A stretch of DNA of 64,000 nt from assembly GCF_017814945.1 (NCBI RefSeq), contig NZ_JAGIPX010000021.1:46009-110008 (forward strand), in the 5' to 3' direction. The translations under genes and the position numbers were made by a program. Below, one piece after another: positions 52,260-61,836 of this stretch. The notes beneath the pieces are model-generated. The model made no database searches. It was given only the letters and a program-made list of their open reading frames with translations, and was not told the origin of the DNA. The stretch is from Paraburkholderia sp. LEh10 (GTDB taxonomy: Bacteria > Pseudomonadota > Gammaproteobacteria > Burkholderiales > Burkholderiaceae). Position 1 is the stretch's first letter. The number at the start of each line of letters is the position of its first letter.

Positions 52260-53159
52260 TCAATGCTGGTTCGCGTGCAGCGCACGCGATGATGATGCTT
52301 GAGCCTGAACGAACGCTGTCGCCATCTCGCGCTTTTCATCGCGAAGGCGCGCACGCGAAGAGAGTCTCATCCAGTGTCTTAGTGCGAGCACTGCGCGGAT
52401 CACGCTCATCATCGAACCAGGAATCCACAGCAATAGCCCCCGATCTGCTGATCGCGCATCGGACTGAGCCACGTGAACGCACGCCCGCAAATCGAATAGA
52501 CGGGATACAGCTCACGCGGCGAAAAAAAGATGAACGCCCCGAGCACGATCTGCGAAGGAATGGCGGCGACGACCATCAGAATGCGGCGCCCCGGCGACAG
52601 CCGCGCGGGCGGCGCGGGCCGCGAATCGAGCACGAGCCACCAGAACATCAGAACATCAGTCCGTCGATCACGATGCTCCAGTTCATCACGCGATACAGCC
52701 GCCAGTCGAGCATCGCGACGAAGTGAACCGGCGAGAGCAGCCAGAAATAGATCAGCCCAACGAACAGAACGACGGCGACGACGGGATGAAACAGCACGTC
52801 CAGCGTTCGGCGCTCCCAGCGCGTTTGCAACGCGGGCCGTAGAAAGCGCTGCCGCCATTCGAACGGAATGCCCGCGCGCATGGCCGCGCCCGGATACGAC
52901 AGCGCGATGAAGAACGGCCCGAGATGATGCAGCACCAGATGCTGCGCGCGATGCATGCAGAACTCATGCTCGAAGAAATAGTCAAGCCGTGTATGCAGCG
53001 CGACGTAGAGCGCCACCAGCCCGAACCAGAACGACAGTTGCCGCGCGGCCGATACCTTCGCCTTGTGCGCGCCGCGCACGAACAGCGGCGCGGCGGCCAG
53101 GATCACGATCACGACAGTCGGCGACGCTCCCATGGTTCGAGCCAGTGGAGCAGGTTCAT
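52260..53159 (-). pseudogene. ctaG: Frameshifted CtaG-type cytochrome c oxidase assembly factor
   Basis: Three reading frames join into one caa3-type CtaG protein (multi-span membrane protein). ATG 53159 gives MNLLHWLEPWE, 9 nt after the preceding gene; one base appears missing near 53125, and the next frame runs SPTVVIVILAAA to IVIDGLMF at 52648. There an exact 8-bp tandem duplication (52642-52657) adds a shift and a stop. The third stretch, FWWLVLD...SPMRDQQIG, ends at a five-C run (52437-52441, plus strand) where six would restore GGLLLWIPGSMMS. The order sco-PCuAC-ctaG supports an oxidase role. Sequencing error cannot be excluded for the 1-base changes. Confidence 0.85.
52642..52657 (-). 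repeat. 8-bp tandem duplication disrupting ctaG
   Basis: AGAACATC occurs twice in a row. Removing one copy restores the frame from DGLMF into FWWLVLD. Confidence 0.9.
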
Positions 53160-53168
53160 TGCACGGCG

Positions 53169-53642
53169 CTACTTGCCCTGGGCAGGGGACTTGACGGCGA
53201 ACGGCGCGTCGAGTGTTTCGCCGTCGGAAAATTGCAGCTTCAGATGGACGGTGTCGCCGGGCGCGATCTTGTGCTTCGCGTCTTCGAGCATCACGTGATA
53301 GCCGCCTGGTGCAATCGAGACCTGGCCATGCGCGGGCACGGTCAGCTTGTCGACCATCACCATCTTTTGCGTCGAGCCGTTGGACACGGTCTGGTGCAGC
53401 ATCGCGCTGCCGTAGTCGGTGCTCGACACGTCGACGAGATCGATCGGCTTGTCACTCGAGTTGGTCAGCGTCACGTAGGCGGCTGCGGGCAGGTTGTTCG
53501 GCAACCAGCGGACCCACGCGTTTTGCACGGCAACGGCGGACTTGCTGTCAGCTGCACGCGCGCCGATGCTGCCCGTGGCGACGAAAGCAAAAGCGGCGGC
53601 GCAAGCGACGATTTTCGAAAGCGTTTTGAATTGTTGTGTCAT
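53169..53642 (-). CDS. Periplasmic copper chaperone PCu(A)C
   Basis: 157 residues. Signal peptide 1-30 (AFAFVATGSIGARA), then a DUF461/PCuAC domain that carries Cu(I) to the Cu-A site of oxidases. Copper ligands are visible in SAMLHQT...QKMVMV and GGYHVMLED (H-X-M). It stands between sco and the ctaG remnant. Confidence 0.94.
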   Translation of the reverse strand: MTQQFKTLSKIVACAAAFAFVATGSIGARAADSKSAVAVQNAWVRWLPNNLPAAAYVTLTNSSDKPIDLVDVSSTDYGSAMLHQTVSNGSTQKMVMVDKLTVPAHGQVSIAPGGYHVMLEDAKHKIAPGDTVHLKLQFSDGETLDAPFAVKSPAQGK

Positions 53643-53659
53643 GGCGAACCTGTGAGAAA

Positions 53660-54259
53660 TCAGGAGTGGTTTTCAATGATACGTCGCACGTCTTCGGCGA
53701 TGACGTCGGGCGTATCGTGGTCGGTGGCGAGCAGCCGCGCGTGATTCCGCACGTCGAAGATATAGACGGCGGAGCTATGCGTCACTTCATAGTTGCCGTT
53801 CGGATCGCGCTTCTCCATCTGATATGCGACGCGGTAGTGCCTCGCCAACTGCTCGATCTGCGCATCTGTGCCCGTCAGGCCGCGCGCATGCTGAGAATCG
53901 AATGCGCCGGCGTAGTCATGCAAGGCTTTCGGCGTATCGCGTGCGGGATCGACGCTGACGAACAGGATGCGCACATTCTGCGCATCCGGCCCGAGCTTGC
54001 CGATGACTTGCATCAGGCGTCCCATCGTTTCCGGGCAAACGTCCGGGCAATGCGTATAGCCGAAGTAAACCAGCGACGCGCGCCCCTTGAGCGTATCGGC
54101 CGTAACGAGGCGGCCGTCGTCGCCCGTCAGCGTGAAATCGAGGTCCGGCAGATGGCCGCTCACGTCCGTCAACTGCCACGGGCCGCCTCGATGCGAACAG
54201 CCCGCGATGCCGAGCCCCGCGCACAGCGCGACGCCCAGCGCCACGAAGCGCCGTCGCAT
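53660..54259 (-). CDS. SCO1/SenC copper delivery protein
   Basis: 199 residues from ATG 54259 (the frame is open up to 54379). A lipoprotein-type signal (LGIAGC, Cys20) anchors a thioredoxin-fold domain; the copper motif CPDVCPET (about 74-81) and the late His in YEVTHSSAVYIF complete the site. Sco proteins metallate Cu-A of cytochrome oxidase. First gene of sco-PCuAC-ctaG. Confidence 0.94.
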   Translation of the reverse strand: MRRRFVALGVALCAGLGIAGCSHRGGPWQLTDVSGHLPDLDFTLTGDDGRLVTADTLKGRASLVYFGYTHCPDVCPETMGRLMQVIGKLGPDAQNVRILFVSVDPARDTPKALHDYAGAFDSQHARGLTGTDAQIEQLARHYRVAYQMEKRDPNGNYEVTHSSAVYIFDVRNHARLLATDHDTPDVIAEDVRRIIENHS

Positions 54260-54709
54260 AGGAACGTATGAGGCAACGAGAGGCAAGAGGACCATCCGTG
54301 CTGTCGGGAACAAAGGCGGTTGCGACGACTCGATCCAATGCGAGACTCGAACTGATACGCGAACCAATGCACGAACCAATACGAAAACTGCGCCGCGCTC
54401 GGCGTTACACGTTGGTGAGCAACGTTATTCCACGACGGGCGCCGTCGCGACTCTATCGCAATTTTATGCGGGCCGTTGTACCGTGGACCTACGAGGGATG
54501 TGCAGAGGTGGAAAGCGAGTCAATATGCCGCAAGGCGTGAAAGGCGGCTGAAGCCGGATTGTGCGGGATTTGAATCCGTCGGTTCGCTGGACGGCCAGGT
54601 TGCCCGTGCGCGCGCGGCACAGAAACTTCCTTTCTCGAAAAAATGACCGATGCGCGGTAAGATGCGCACACTTTTCCGGCTGCAAGCGGCTGAGAGGCTA
54701 TGTAAACCG
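54260..54709. other. sco/otsB divergent intergenic region
   Basis: 450 nt without a credible gene. Two CGAACCAAT direct repeats lie at about 54358-54380. TAAGAT at 54657-54662 could be a -10 for otsBA. No clear terminator or conserved operator was seen. Confidence 0.4.
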
Positions 54710-55459
54710 ATGCAAGCACTTCCGGCATTTTTGTCTCCGACGGAGACGGCATTTTTCTTCGACTTCGACGGCACGCTCGTCGATCTGGCGCCGACGCCCG
54801 ATGGCGTGCTGGTCCAACCCCAGGCCATCGCCTTGCTCGACGAACTGCGGCGGCTGACGGGCGGCGCGGTGGCGATCGTGTCGGGGCGCGGCATTGAGAG
54901 CATCGACCAGTTTCTCGGCATGCCCGATCTGCCCATTGCGGGCCTGCACGGCGCGGAGCGGCGCGACGCGAATGGCGACACGCAGCGCATCGGTTTTAAC
55001 GACGAGCGCCTGTTGCGCATGGAGCAGGTGCTTGCCGACATCGTCAATGCGAACCCCGGCACGCTGCTGGAGATCAAGGGCGCGGCGCTTGCATTGCACT
55101 ATCGCAACGCGCCCGATCGCGAGCCGGTTGCGCGCGAAGCGACGAGCCGGCTCGTGGCCGACTTCCCGGACGCCTATGTGTTGCAGCCGGGCAAGATGGT
55201 CTACGAAATCAAGCCGAAGGATGTCGACAAGGGCCGCGCGCTGCGCGCGTTTCTCGACGAGCCGCCGTTCGCGGGCCGCACGCCCGTATTCGCCGGCGAC
55301 GATCTCACCGATGAAAAGGGCTTCGCCGTCGTCAACGAACACGGTGGGCTGTCGATCAAGGTAGGCGCCGGCGACACGATCGCGGGCGCGCGCATCGGCT
55401 CGGTGAGCGCGCTGCTCGCGTGGCTGGCGGAAATCGTCACAGCGGCGCGCAACGTATGA
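54710..55459 (+). CDS. otsB: Trehalose-6-phosphate phosphatase
   Basis: 249 residues from ATG 54710; earlier in-frame ATGs at 54650 and 54662 are possible. HAD-type phosphatase of trehalose synthesis. Motif I FFFDFDGTLVDLAP, motif II VSGRG, Lys of IKPKDVDKGRAL and motif IV FAGDDLTDEKGF. It lies 55 nt before otsA; together they make trehalose from UDP-glucose and glucose-6-phosphate for osmotic protection. Confidence 0.96.
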   Translation: MQALPAFLSPTETAFFFDFDGTLVDLAPTPDGVLVQPQAIALLDELRRLTGGAVAIVSGRGIESIDQFLGMPDLPIAGLHGAERRDANGDTQRIGFNDERLLRMEQVLADIVNANPGTLLEIKGAALALHYRNAPDREPVAREATSRLVADFPDAYVLQPGKMVYEIKPKDVDKGRALRAFLDEPPFAGRTPVFAGDDLTDEKGFAVVNEHGGLSIKVGAGDTIAGARIGSVSALLAWLAEIVTAARNV

Positions 55460-55514
55460 TGACGCCCGCTCATCATTGCAAGCGGCTTTTTGTCCGGACG
55501 GGGAAGGTCGCATC

Positions 55515-56939
55515 ATGAGCCGCCTGATCATCGTATCGAACCGTGTCGCGCCGATCTCGGAAGGCGGTCCGGCGGCGGGCGGCCTTGCTGTCGGCGTCTA
55601 CGACGCGCTGAAGGAAACGGGCGGCATGTGGTTCGGCTGGAGCGGCGACGTGCTCGGCTCGGGCCAGCCGCAGATCAAGCTCGAGGAGCGCGGGCCCGTG
55701 ACGTTCGCGACCATTGGTCTCGTGCGCCGCGACTACGACCAGTACTACCGCGGCTTTTCGAACGCGACGCTATGGCCTGCGTTTCACTATCGTCCGGATC
55801 TGCTGCAGTTCGACCGGCATGATTTCGAGGGCTATTGCCGCGTGAACCGGTGGCTCGCGCAACAACTCGTGCCGTTGTTGCGCGAAGACGATGTGATCTG
55901 GGTTCACGACTATCATCTGATTCCGTTCGCACAGGCTTTGCGCGCGGCGGGCGTGCAAAACCGCATCGGGTTTTTTCTACACATTCCGTTTCCGGCCGCG
56001 CAAGTGCTGCTTGCCGTGCCGCCGCATCGTGCACTCGTCGAGGCGCTTTGCTCATTCGATCTGCTGGGCTTCCAGACGGGACCCGATTTGCGCGCGTTTT
56101 GCGACTACATCGTCAGCGAGGCAGGCGGCTCCATCGATGCATCGGCGCAAGGGCCAAGTGTCGTCCGCGCATTTGGCCGCACGCTGCGCGCCGCTGCGTA
56201 TCCGATCGGCGTGTATCCGGACGAGATCGCCGAGCTCGCGAGGGCCGGCGAGGGCGACAAGCCGGTGCGCACAATCGAGGCGACACTGCATGCGCGCAAG
56301 CTGATCATGAGCGTCGACCGGCTCGATTATTCGAAGGGGCTGGTCGAGCGTTTCCGCGCGTTCGAGCGGCTGCTCGAGCATGTGCCCGCGTATCGCGACA
56401 AGGTGTCGTTCCTGCAGATCGCACCGCCGACGCGTTCCGATCTGCACGCCTATCAGGAAATCCGTTTGCAGCTGGAAGGCGAGTCGGGGCGCATCAATGG
56501 GCGTTTCGCCGAACTCGACTGGACGCCGATCCGCTACATCCATCGACAGTACGAGCGGCCCGTGCTCGCGGCGCTGTTCCGGACCGCGCACGTCGGCTAC
56601 GTGACGCCGCTGCGCGACGGGATGAATCTCGTTGCGAAAGAGTATGTGTCGGCGCAAGACCCGGAAGACCCGGGCGTGCTGGTGCTGTCACGCTTCGCGG
56701 GCGCGGCGCAGGAGTTGACGGGCGCGCTGATCGTCAATCCCGTCGATATCGACGGCATGGCGGATGCGCTCGGCGCGGCGCTTTCGATGCCGCTTGCGGA
56801 ACGCAAGGCGCGCTACGAAGACATGATGGCGCAACTGCGCGAGAACAACGTGTCCGTGTGGCGCGACAACTTCATGCGCGACCTGCAGACGACATTCGAT
56901 GTGCAGGCGCCCGCCGCGCAGGAGACTGCCGCGGGATAA
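55515..56939 (+). CDS. otsA: Trehalose-6-phosphate synthase
   Basis: 474 residues from ATG 55515 (AAGG upstream). GT20 enzyme. Marks: LIIVSNRVAPIS at the start, GGLAVGVYDAL, WVHDYHLIPFAQALR, IGFFLHIPFPA, VDRLDYSKGLVERFRAFERLL and LRDGMNLVAKEYVSAQDPEDPGVLVLSRFAGAA near the C-terminus, which holds the sugar-nucleotide site. Confidence 0.97.
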   Translation: MSRLIIVSNRVAPISEGGPAAGGLAVGVYDALKETGGMWFGWSGDVLGSGQPQIKLEERGPVTFATIGLVRRDYDQYYRGFSNATLWPAFHYRPDLLQFDRHDFEGYCRVNRWLAQQLVPLLREDDVIWVHDYHLIPFAQALRAAGVQNRIGFFLHIPFPAAQVLLAVPPHRALVEALCSFDLLGFQTGPDLRAFCDYIVSEAGGSIDASAQGPSVVRAFGRTLRAAAYPIGVYPDEIAELARAGEGDKPVRTIEATLHARKLIMSVDRLDYSKGLVERFRAFERLLEHVPAYRDKVSFLQIAPPTRSDLHAYQEIRLQLEGESGRINGRFAELDWTPIRYIHRQYERPVLAALFRTAHVGYVTPLRDGMNLVAKEYVSAQDPEDPGVLVLSRFAGAAQELTGALIVNPVDIDGMADALGAALSMPLAERKARYEDMMAQLRENNVSVWRDNFMRDLQTTFDVQAPAAQETAAG

Positions 56940-56982
56940 CGCGCGCGTGTCGCGGCGGTAGCCAGCCGATCCCGTAAAAAGC

Positions 56983-57013
56983 AAAAAGCCGCTTCGATTC
57001 GAAGCGGCTTTTC
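56983..57013. terminator. Bidirectional terminator, otsA/ABC exporter
   Basis: GCCGCTTCG (56988-56996) and CGAAGCGGC (57000-57008) form a 9-bp stem flanked by A5 and T4, between convergent genes. Confidence 0.85.
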
Positions 57014-57037
57014 TATTTGCGTCTGAACGACGTGGCG

Positions 57038-58873
57038 TCACGCCACGTGCTGCTCGTCGAGCTTCTTGCCGCCGACATGCAGCGTCGAATGCTTGCCGAA
57101 CTGCTTGGACAGCAGATCGCGATATAGGCCCGGGCGGTTGCGCAGCTCTTCGGGACTGCCGTCGTCGATCACCTTGCCCTGGCTCATCACGATGATGCGA
57201 TCGAAGTTGTGCAGCGTCGACAGGCGGTGCGCGATCGCGATGACCGTGCGGCCTACCATCAGACGGTCGAGCGCCTTCTGGATCGCTTCCTCGGAGGCGC
57301 TGTCGAGCGCCGACGTCGCTTCGTCGAGCAGCAGGATCGGCGAATTCTTCAGGATCGCGCGCGCAATCGCGATGCGCTGCCGCTGGCCGCCCGACAGCTT
57401 CACGCCGCGGTCGCCGACGATCGTATCGAAGCCTTCCGGCATCGCCTCGATGAAGTCCGTGCAGCGGGCGTCGCGCGCGGCGGCGATCACTTCGTCGCGC
57501 GATGCGTCCGGACGCCCGTACGCGATGTTCTCGTAGATCGTGCGGTGGAACAGCGAAATATCCTGCGGCACCAGCGCGATCGCCCGGCGCAGGCTTTCCT
57601 GCGTGATGGTGGCGATGTCCTGGCCGTCGATCAGGATGCGTCCGCCCTGCGGTTCGTAAAAGCGCTGCAGCAGCGCGAGCACGGTCGACTTGCCCGCGCC
57701 CGACTTGCCGATCAGTCCCACGCGCTGGCCCGCCGGAATATCCAGATCGAAGTGATCGAGAATCGCGCGGCGCTTTGGATAGGCAAACGTCAACTTGTCG
57801 AAGGTCACGCGGCCGCCTTGCGGCACCAGTTCGCCCGCGTCGTTGCGATCGGGCATGCCGTGCGGTTCGAGCAGCGTCTTCACGGCTTCGGCCAGACGCG
57901 CCACGTGCTGCGTCACGTCGACGAGCGCGACGGCCAGATCGCGCGTGCCGTGCAGAATCGTGAAGCCGAGCGAGCTGACGAGCACGATGTCGCCGGAGGT
58001 GGCCTTGCCCTGTGTCCACAACCACAGCGCCCAGCCGAGCAGCCCCGCCGACAGCAGCGCCGTGATCACCGCATGCAGCAGCCGCAGCTTTTCCAGATAC
58101 AGCAGGCTTTGCTGGCGCGCGTCCATTTCGGACTTCACGGTTGCGCCAAAGCGCTTCTGTTCGCGGAACGTCATGCCGAAGGCGCGTACGAGGCCCATGT
58201 TGCCGATCACGTCGACGAGTTCGCCGTCGACGGCGGCCGCTTTCGCCGCGAAAGTGTGATGCCGCGCCGAGCCTCGCCCGGCCAGCTTGTAGAGCACGAC
58301 GGACAGCACGGCCGAACAACTCAGCAGTCCCAGTGCCATCAGCGGGTTGACCGAGACGATCATCACGATCGCACCCGCCACGGCGATGCACGGCGGCAGC
58401 ACGTTCCACGCCGTCGTATTCTCGGCTGTGTAGACCGCGTTGGCCGTCGCTGTGATCCGGCTCGCCAGCGTGCCCGGCTGCTTCTCGGCGTAATAGGTCG
58501 GCGAATGGCCGCTTAGGTACTGAAAGAGATCCTTGCGCAGGTCGCCCGTGACGGCCACGAACGTATGCGCGGCGACCCAGCCGCCGACCCGCCACAGCAT
58601 ATTATCGGAGGCGATCAGGCCGACGAGGATCGCGTACGCAGCCCACAGCGCCCCCGGATGATTGCGGCCGGCGGCGAGCACGTCGATCAGATGCTTGATC
58701 GCATATTGCGACGCGAGCGCGCAGCCCACAGCGGCGAACACGCTGCACAGGACGATCAGGTGGGCGACGGGATGGCGTTGGATATAGCGGAAAAGGAACG
58801 CAAGCGGCCGGTTCGCATAGCCCGAGAGCTTTGCGTTATGGGCGTTTCGCTGGGCGATGGTCAGATGTTCCAA
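57038..58873 (-). CDS. ABC transporter, fused permease and ATPase (exporter type)
   Basis: 611 residues, a half-transporter of the MsbA/multidrug exporter type. Six membrane segments (about 25-335) followed by the ATPase: Walker A GKSGAGKST, Q-loop, signature LSGGQRQRIAIARA and Walker B ILLLDEATSALD with an H-loop AHRLST. The linker DVTQHVARLAEAVKTLLEPHGMPD is typical. Substrate not predictable. Long parallel frames over this gene are shadows. Confidence 0.95.
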   Translation of the reverse strand: MEHLTIAQRNAHNAKLSGYANRPLAFLFRYIQRHPVAHLIVLCSVFAAVGCALASQYAIKHLIDVLAAGRNHPGALWAAYAILVGLIASDNMLWRVGGWVAAHTFVAVTGDLRKDLFQYLSGHSPTYYAEKQPGTLASRITATANAVYTAENTTAWNVLPPCIAVAGAIVMIVSVNPLMALGLLSCSAVLSVVLYKLAGRGSARHHTFAAKAAAVDGELVDVIGNMGLVRAFGMTFREQKRFGATVKSEMDARQQSLLYLEKLRLLHAVITALLSAGLLGWALWLWTQGKATSGDIVLVSSLGFTILHGTRDLAVALVDVTQHVARLAEAVKTLLEPHGMPDRNDAGELVPQGGRVTFDKLTFAYPKRRAILDHFDLDIPAGQRVGLIGKSGAGKSTVLALLQRFYEPQGGRILIDGQDIATITQESLRRAIALVPQDISLFHRTIYENIAYGRPDASRDEVIAAARDARCTDFIEAMPEGFDTIVGDRGVKLSGGQRQRIAIARAILKNSPILLLDEATSALDSASEEAIQKALDRLMVGRTVIAIAHRLSTLHNFDRIIVMSQGKVIDDGSPEELRNRPGLYRDLLSKQFGKHSTLHVGGKKLDEQHVA

Positions 58874-59579
58874 TTGTTCGTTTGTCGGTTTGAGTCGGGT
58901 TCAGATCGTGCAACGGCTGTGCCTGGAACGGCTCGTAACACCAGCGTAGGCCCCGCATTGTAAACATGCAAAAGCCATTTCGCATGGCGGTAAGAGCATT
59001 GGGGGCGCGATTATTTTCGCCACACGTACCGGTAAGGTTTCCCCGGCTGGACCCATCGTGGGTCAAGAGGGTTCACGCCAGCGGCGGAATATTTCAAGAT
59101 ATAATTACAAATTGCATACGAAACCGCCGAAGCGATGTTTCGCTCTTGCCGACGGTCATGTTTGACCATCGTCGAACGGCTTTCGGCGCCAATGCCGATG
59201 CAGGGCTCCTAATGTAGAACGTCTTTAGAAAACAAGGGTTTGCGAAGTGTTTCCCGTTTGTAACAACGTAAAGACTTTGAAATGTTCGGGGCCGGTCCGT
59301 CGGACGGGCATTGATAATGCATGCTCGGTCGGGTCAGGGAAATTCTGACAGTTTGTCAACGTCCGTTCATATGCCGCGTTTACGGCTGGAGACAGACTTT
59401 GACACAGACCAGTCTGGCGTCTTATCAAGCGATCCATCGCAGGAATTTCTCGAACGAATCAGGCTCGTGCCCGGTGCAGCCTACGCTGCGTGCCGAACCG
59501 GGCACCCTGGCGAGCAAGCGAAGTCGCTTTTACCAAACCGCAGTCTTTTTGCCTGATTTTTTACGAGGAGTTCTTCATT
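58874..59579. other. Long AT-richer intergenic region before the glycosyltransferase
   Basis: 706 nt, AT-richer than the genes around it. No credible ORF. It carries the ABC gene's upstream region (TACAAT-like box on the minus strand near 58959) and the candidate glycosyltransferase promoter at 59399. Several short inverted repeats are present, for example GGTCCGTCGGACGGGC-like at 59294. Confidence 0.5.
59399..59428 (+). promoter_or_regulatory. Candidate promoter of the glycosyltransferase
   Basis: TTGACA (59399-59404), 18-nt spacer, TATCAA (59423-59428). The spacer begins with CAGAC-CA-GTCTG, an inverted repeat that could be an operator. Confidence 0.4.
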
Positions 59580-60644
59580 ATGCGAATCGCTCAAATCGCT
59601 CCGTTGCACGAGGCGGTTCCTCCCAAGCTCTACGGCGGCACCGAACGCGTGGTGTCGTACCTGACGGAAGCGCTGGTCGAGCTGGGACATGACGTGACGC
59701 TTTTTGCGAGTGGCGATTCGCAAACCTCCGCCAAGCTCGAAGCATTCTGGCCGCAGGCACTGCGTCTGGACCCGACGATTCGCGACGTGATGGCGCCGCA
59801 CATGCTGCTGCTCGAAGAAGTGCGCCGCCGCGCCGACGAATTCGACGTGCTGCACTTTCACATCGACTACTACCCGTTCTCGCTGTTCGCGCGCCAGCCG
59901 GTGCCGTTCCTGACGACGATGCACGGCCGTCTTGATCTGCCCGAACTGCAGCCCGTCTTCAACACGTTCAGCGACGTGCCCGTCGTATCGATCTCGGACA
60001 ACCAGCGCCAGCCGCTGCAACAGGCCAACTGGCTGTCGACCGTGTACCACGGCCTGCCGGAAAACGTGCTCACGCCGATTCCCAACGTCGAGCCGGGCTA
60101 CCTCGCATTCCTCGGCCGCGTCTCGCCGGAGAAGGGCCTTGACCGCGCGATCCGCATCGCCGGCCAGGCAGGCATGAAGCTCAAGGTCGCCGCCAAGATC
60201 GACAAGGCCGACCGCGCCTATTACGAAGAAGTGATCAAGCCGCTGATGGCGCTGCCGCACGTCGAGTACATCGGCGAAATCGGCGAAGCCGAAAAGCGCG
60301 AGTTCCTCGGCAACGCGCACGCACTGGTGTTCCCGATCGACTGGCCGGAGCCGTTTGGTCTGGTGATGATCGAGGCGATGGCGTGCGGCACGCCCGTGAT
60401 CGCATTCAAGCGCGGCTCGGTGCCGGAAGTGATCGAAAACGGTGTGTCGGGCTTCGTCGTCGAAGACGAAATCAGCGCTGTCGCCGCCGTCAAGCGTCTC
60501 GATCAACTGCCGCGCGCGCAGGTGCGCAAGGCATTCGAAGCGCGCTTCTCGTCGAAGGTGATGGCGCAGAACTATCTGGCGACGTACGAAGAGCTGCTGC
60601 GCGCGAAGCGCCGTACGGTGCTGCGCGAAGTCAACGCAGGCTGA
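59580..60644 (+). CDS. Glycosyltransferase family 4 protein
   Basis: 354 residues from ATG 59580, with GAGGAG upstream. GT-B fold: N-terminal YGGTERVVSYLTEALVELGHDVTLFASGDS (about 18-47) and C-terminal LGRVSPEKGLDRAIRIA, IDWPEPFGLVMIEAMACGTPVIAF with the EX7E-type Glu pair, then GSVPEVIENGVSGFVV. Donor and acceptor are unknown. It stands alone with its own upstream region and terminator near, but separate from, otsBA. Confidence 0.92.
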   Translation: MRIAQIAPLHEAVPPKLYGGTERVVSYLTEALVELGHDVTLFASGDSQTSAKLEAFWPQALRLDPTIRDVMAPHMLLLEEVRRRADEFDVLHFHIDYYPFSLFARQPVPFLTTMHGRLDLPELQPVFNTFSDVPVVSISDNQRQPLQQANWLSTVYHGLPENVLTPIPNVEPGYLAFLGRVSPEKGLDRAIRIAGQAGMKLKVAAKIDKADRAYYEEVIKPLMALPHVEYIGEIGEAEKREFLGNAHALVFPIDWPEPFGLVMIEAMACGTPVIAFKRGSVPEVIENGVSGFVVEDEISAVAAVKRLDQLPRAQVRKAFEARFSSKVMAQNYLATYEELLRAKRRTVLREVNAG

Positions 60645-60710
60645 TCGCCGCTGTCGAGGGGCCGTTAACGGCGCGCTCGCAAGCGTCCATTGCGGCCTTC
60701 GAAAGTCACG

Positions 60711-60747
60711 ACAACGCCCCGCATGTGTCGAACATGCGGGGCGTTGT
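60711..60747 (+). terminator. Terminator after the glycosyltransferase
   Basis: A 16-bp perfect stem, arm ACAACGCCCCGCATGT, with loop GTCGA. The T-rich part lies within the stem end (GTTGTTGCATTT). Confidence 0.8.
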
Positions 60748-60896
60748 TGCATTTGCGCTGCACGTCGATGCACGACGGCGACTCAATGAGCCGAAAGTGT
60801 GCATTCCCGTGCCTTCAACCGTGAGACGAATCCGTAATATCCCTATAATGGCCGTGCCGCAAATCCGGCGCGGCCCGTCGATATGAGGAGAGTGCT

Positions 60897-61754
60897 TTGG
60901 CGAGAACGAAACAGACGCGAGCGAGCGCGGCGCCAGGCGCCGGCACGATGTTCGCGCTTCGCGCCATCGGTCTCGTAATCCTGGCTCGCTGGCTCTTTTC
61001 GATGGGCGATATGGAGCCGCTGACGGCGCTTCAGGCGATGGCGTCGTCACCGTGGGCGTGCATCAATCTCGTCTTCCTGTTTCTGTTGATCTTTCTGCCC
61101 GGCGCGAAGGCGCGAGCCGAGCGGCCGTTCCATCCGCTGCCCCAGTGGCTTCGCCAGGCGCTGCGCCTGTTCGCTTTTCTCGGCCTGCTGTTCGCCGTCT
61201 GGTCGGTCGGCGCGTTCGTGTGGGCGGCGGGCTGGCGGCGCGCGTTCAACGCGGTCGCCGCGACCAATGGCTGGCTGATCGCCGCGCCGACGCTGTATGC
61301 CGTCGTCGTCTGGATCTGCCGGCCGCGCGCGCTGTGGCGCACGAATATCGCCGCACGCCGCTTCGCGATCGGCCGCTATGCGATTTCGGTCGACGCCGTC
61401 ACGCGTACGGCGATCGTCTGGGCTGAGAGCCGCAAGGTCGGCCAATACGACGCGCGTGAACTCTCGTTGCGCTGGCCCGACGTCGCGCGGGGCACGGCAG
61501 GAGTCGTGCGCGCGGCGCCCACAGTCGATCTTTCCGGCGCGCAGCCGGCAACGATGCCGCCCATCGCGAACGGCCACACGACGCTCGAGCGCGCGGGCGT
61601 CGGCGGCCTGCTGCGCCGCCCGCAGGTCGAGTTAATGTGGGATTCGCCTGCCGCCGCGGGCCATAACCGGCAAACCGTATTCCGCGCGGTGCTTTCGACG
61701 GAAGGCGATCGAGTCGCAGCGAGGGCGCTCGACGCCAGCCTCCGCCAGGCTTGA
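60897..61754 (+). CDS. Membrane protein of unknown function
   Basis: 285 residues from TTG 60897, with GAGGAG 7-8 nt upstream and a TATAAT at 60844. Four hydrophobic segments (about 20-35, 52-70, 89-110 and 126-142) form the N-terminal half; the C-terminal half is soluble, with VKVGQYDARELSLRWPDVARG-like residues and an Ala/Pro-rich end. I recognise no family. The gene is followed by the frameshifted DUF2214 gene. Confidence 0.75.
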   Translation: MARTKQTRASAAPGAGTMFALRAIGLVILARWLFSMGDMEPLTALQAMASSPWACINLVFLFLLIFLPGAKARAERPFHPLPQWLRQALRLFAFLGLLFAVWSVGAFVWAAGWRRAFNAVAATNGWLIAAPTLYAVVVWICRPRALWRTNIAARRFAIGRYAISVDAVTRTAIVWAESRKVGQYDARELSLRWPDVARGTAGVVRAAPTVDLSGAQPATMPPIANGHTTLERAGVGGLLRRPQVELMWDSPAAAGHNRQTVFRAVLSTEGDRVAARALDASLRQA

Positions 61755-61836
61755 GCCTTCCCGCGTGCGGCGTCAGCCCGCACAGTCGCCGTCTTTCCGC
61801 GGAATCAACCGCTTCGCATCGTTCACGGAGGTGTCC

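Noticed and set aside
56688..58595. A 635-codon frame over the ABC exporter
   Set aside because: Same strand but out of frame with a clear ABC transporter; Arg/Ala-rich with no motifs.
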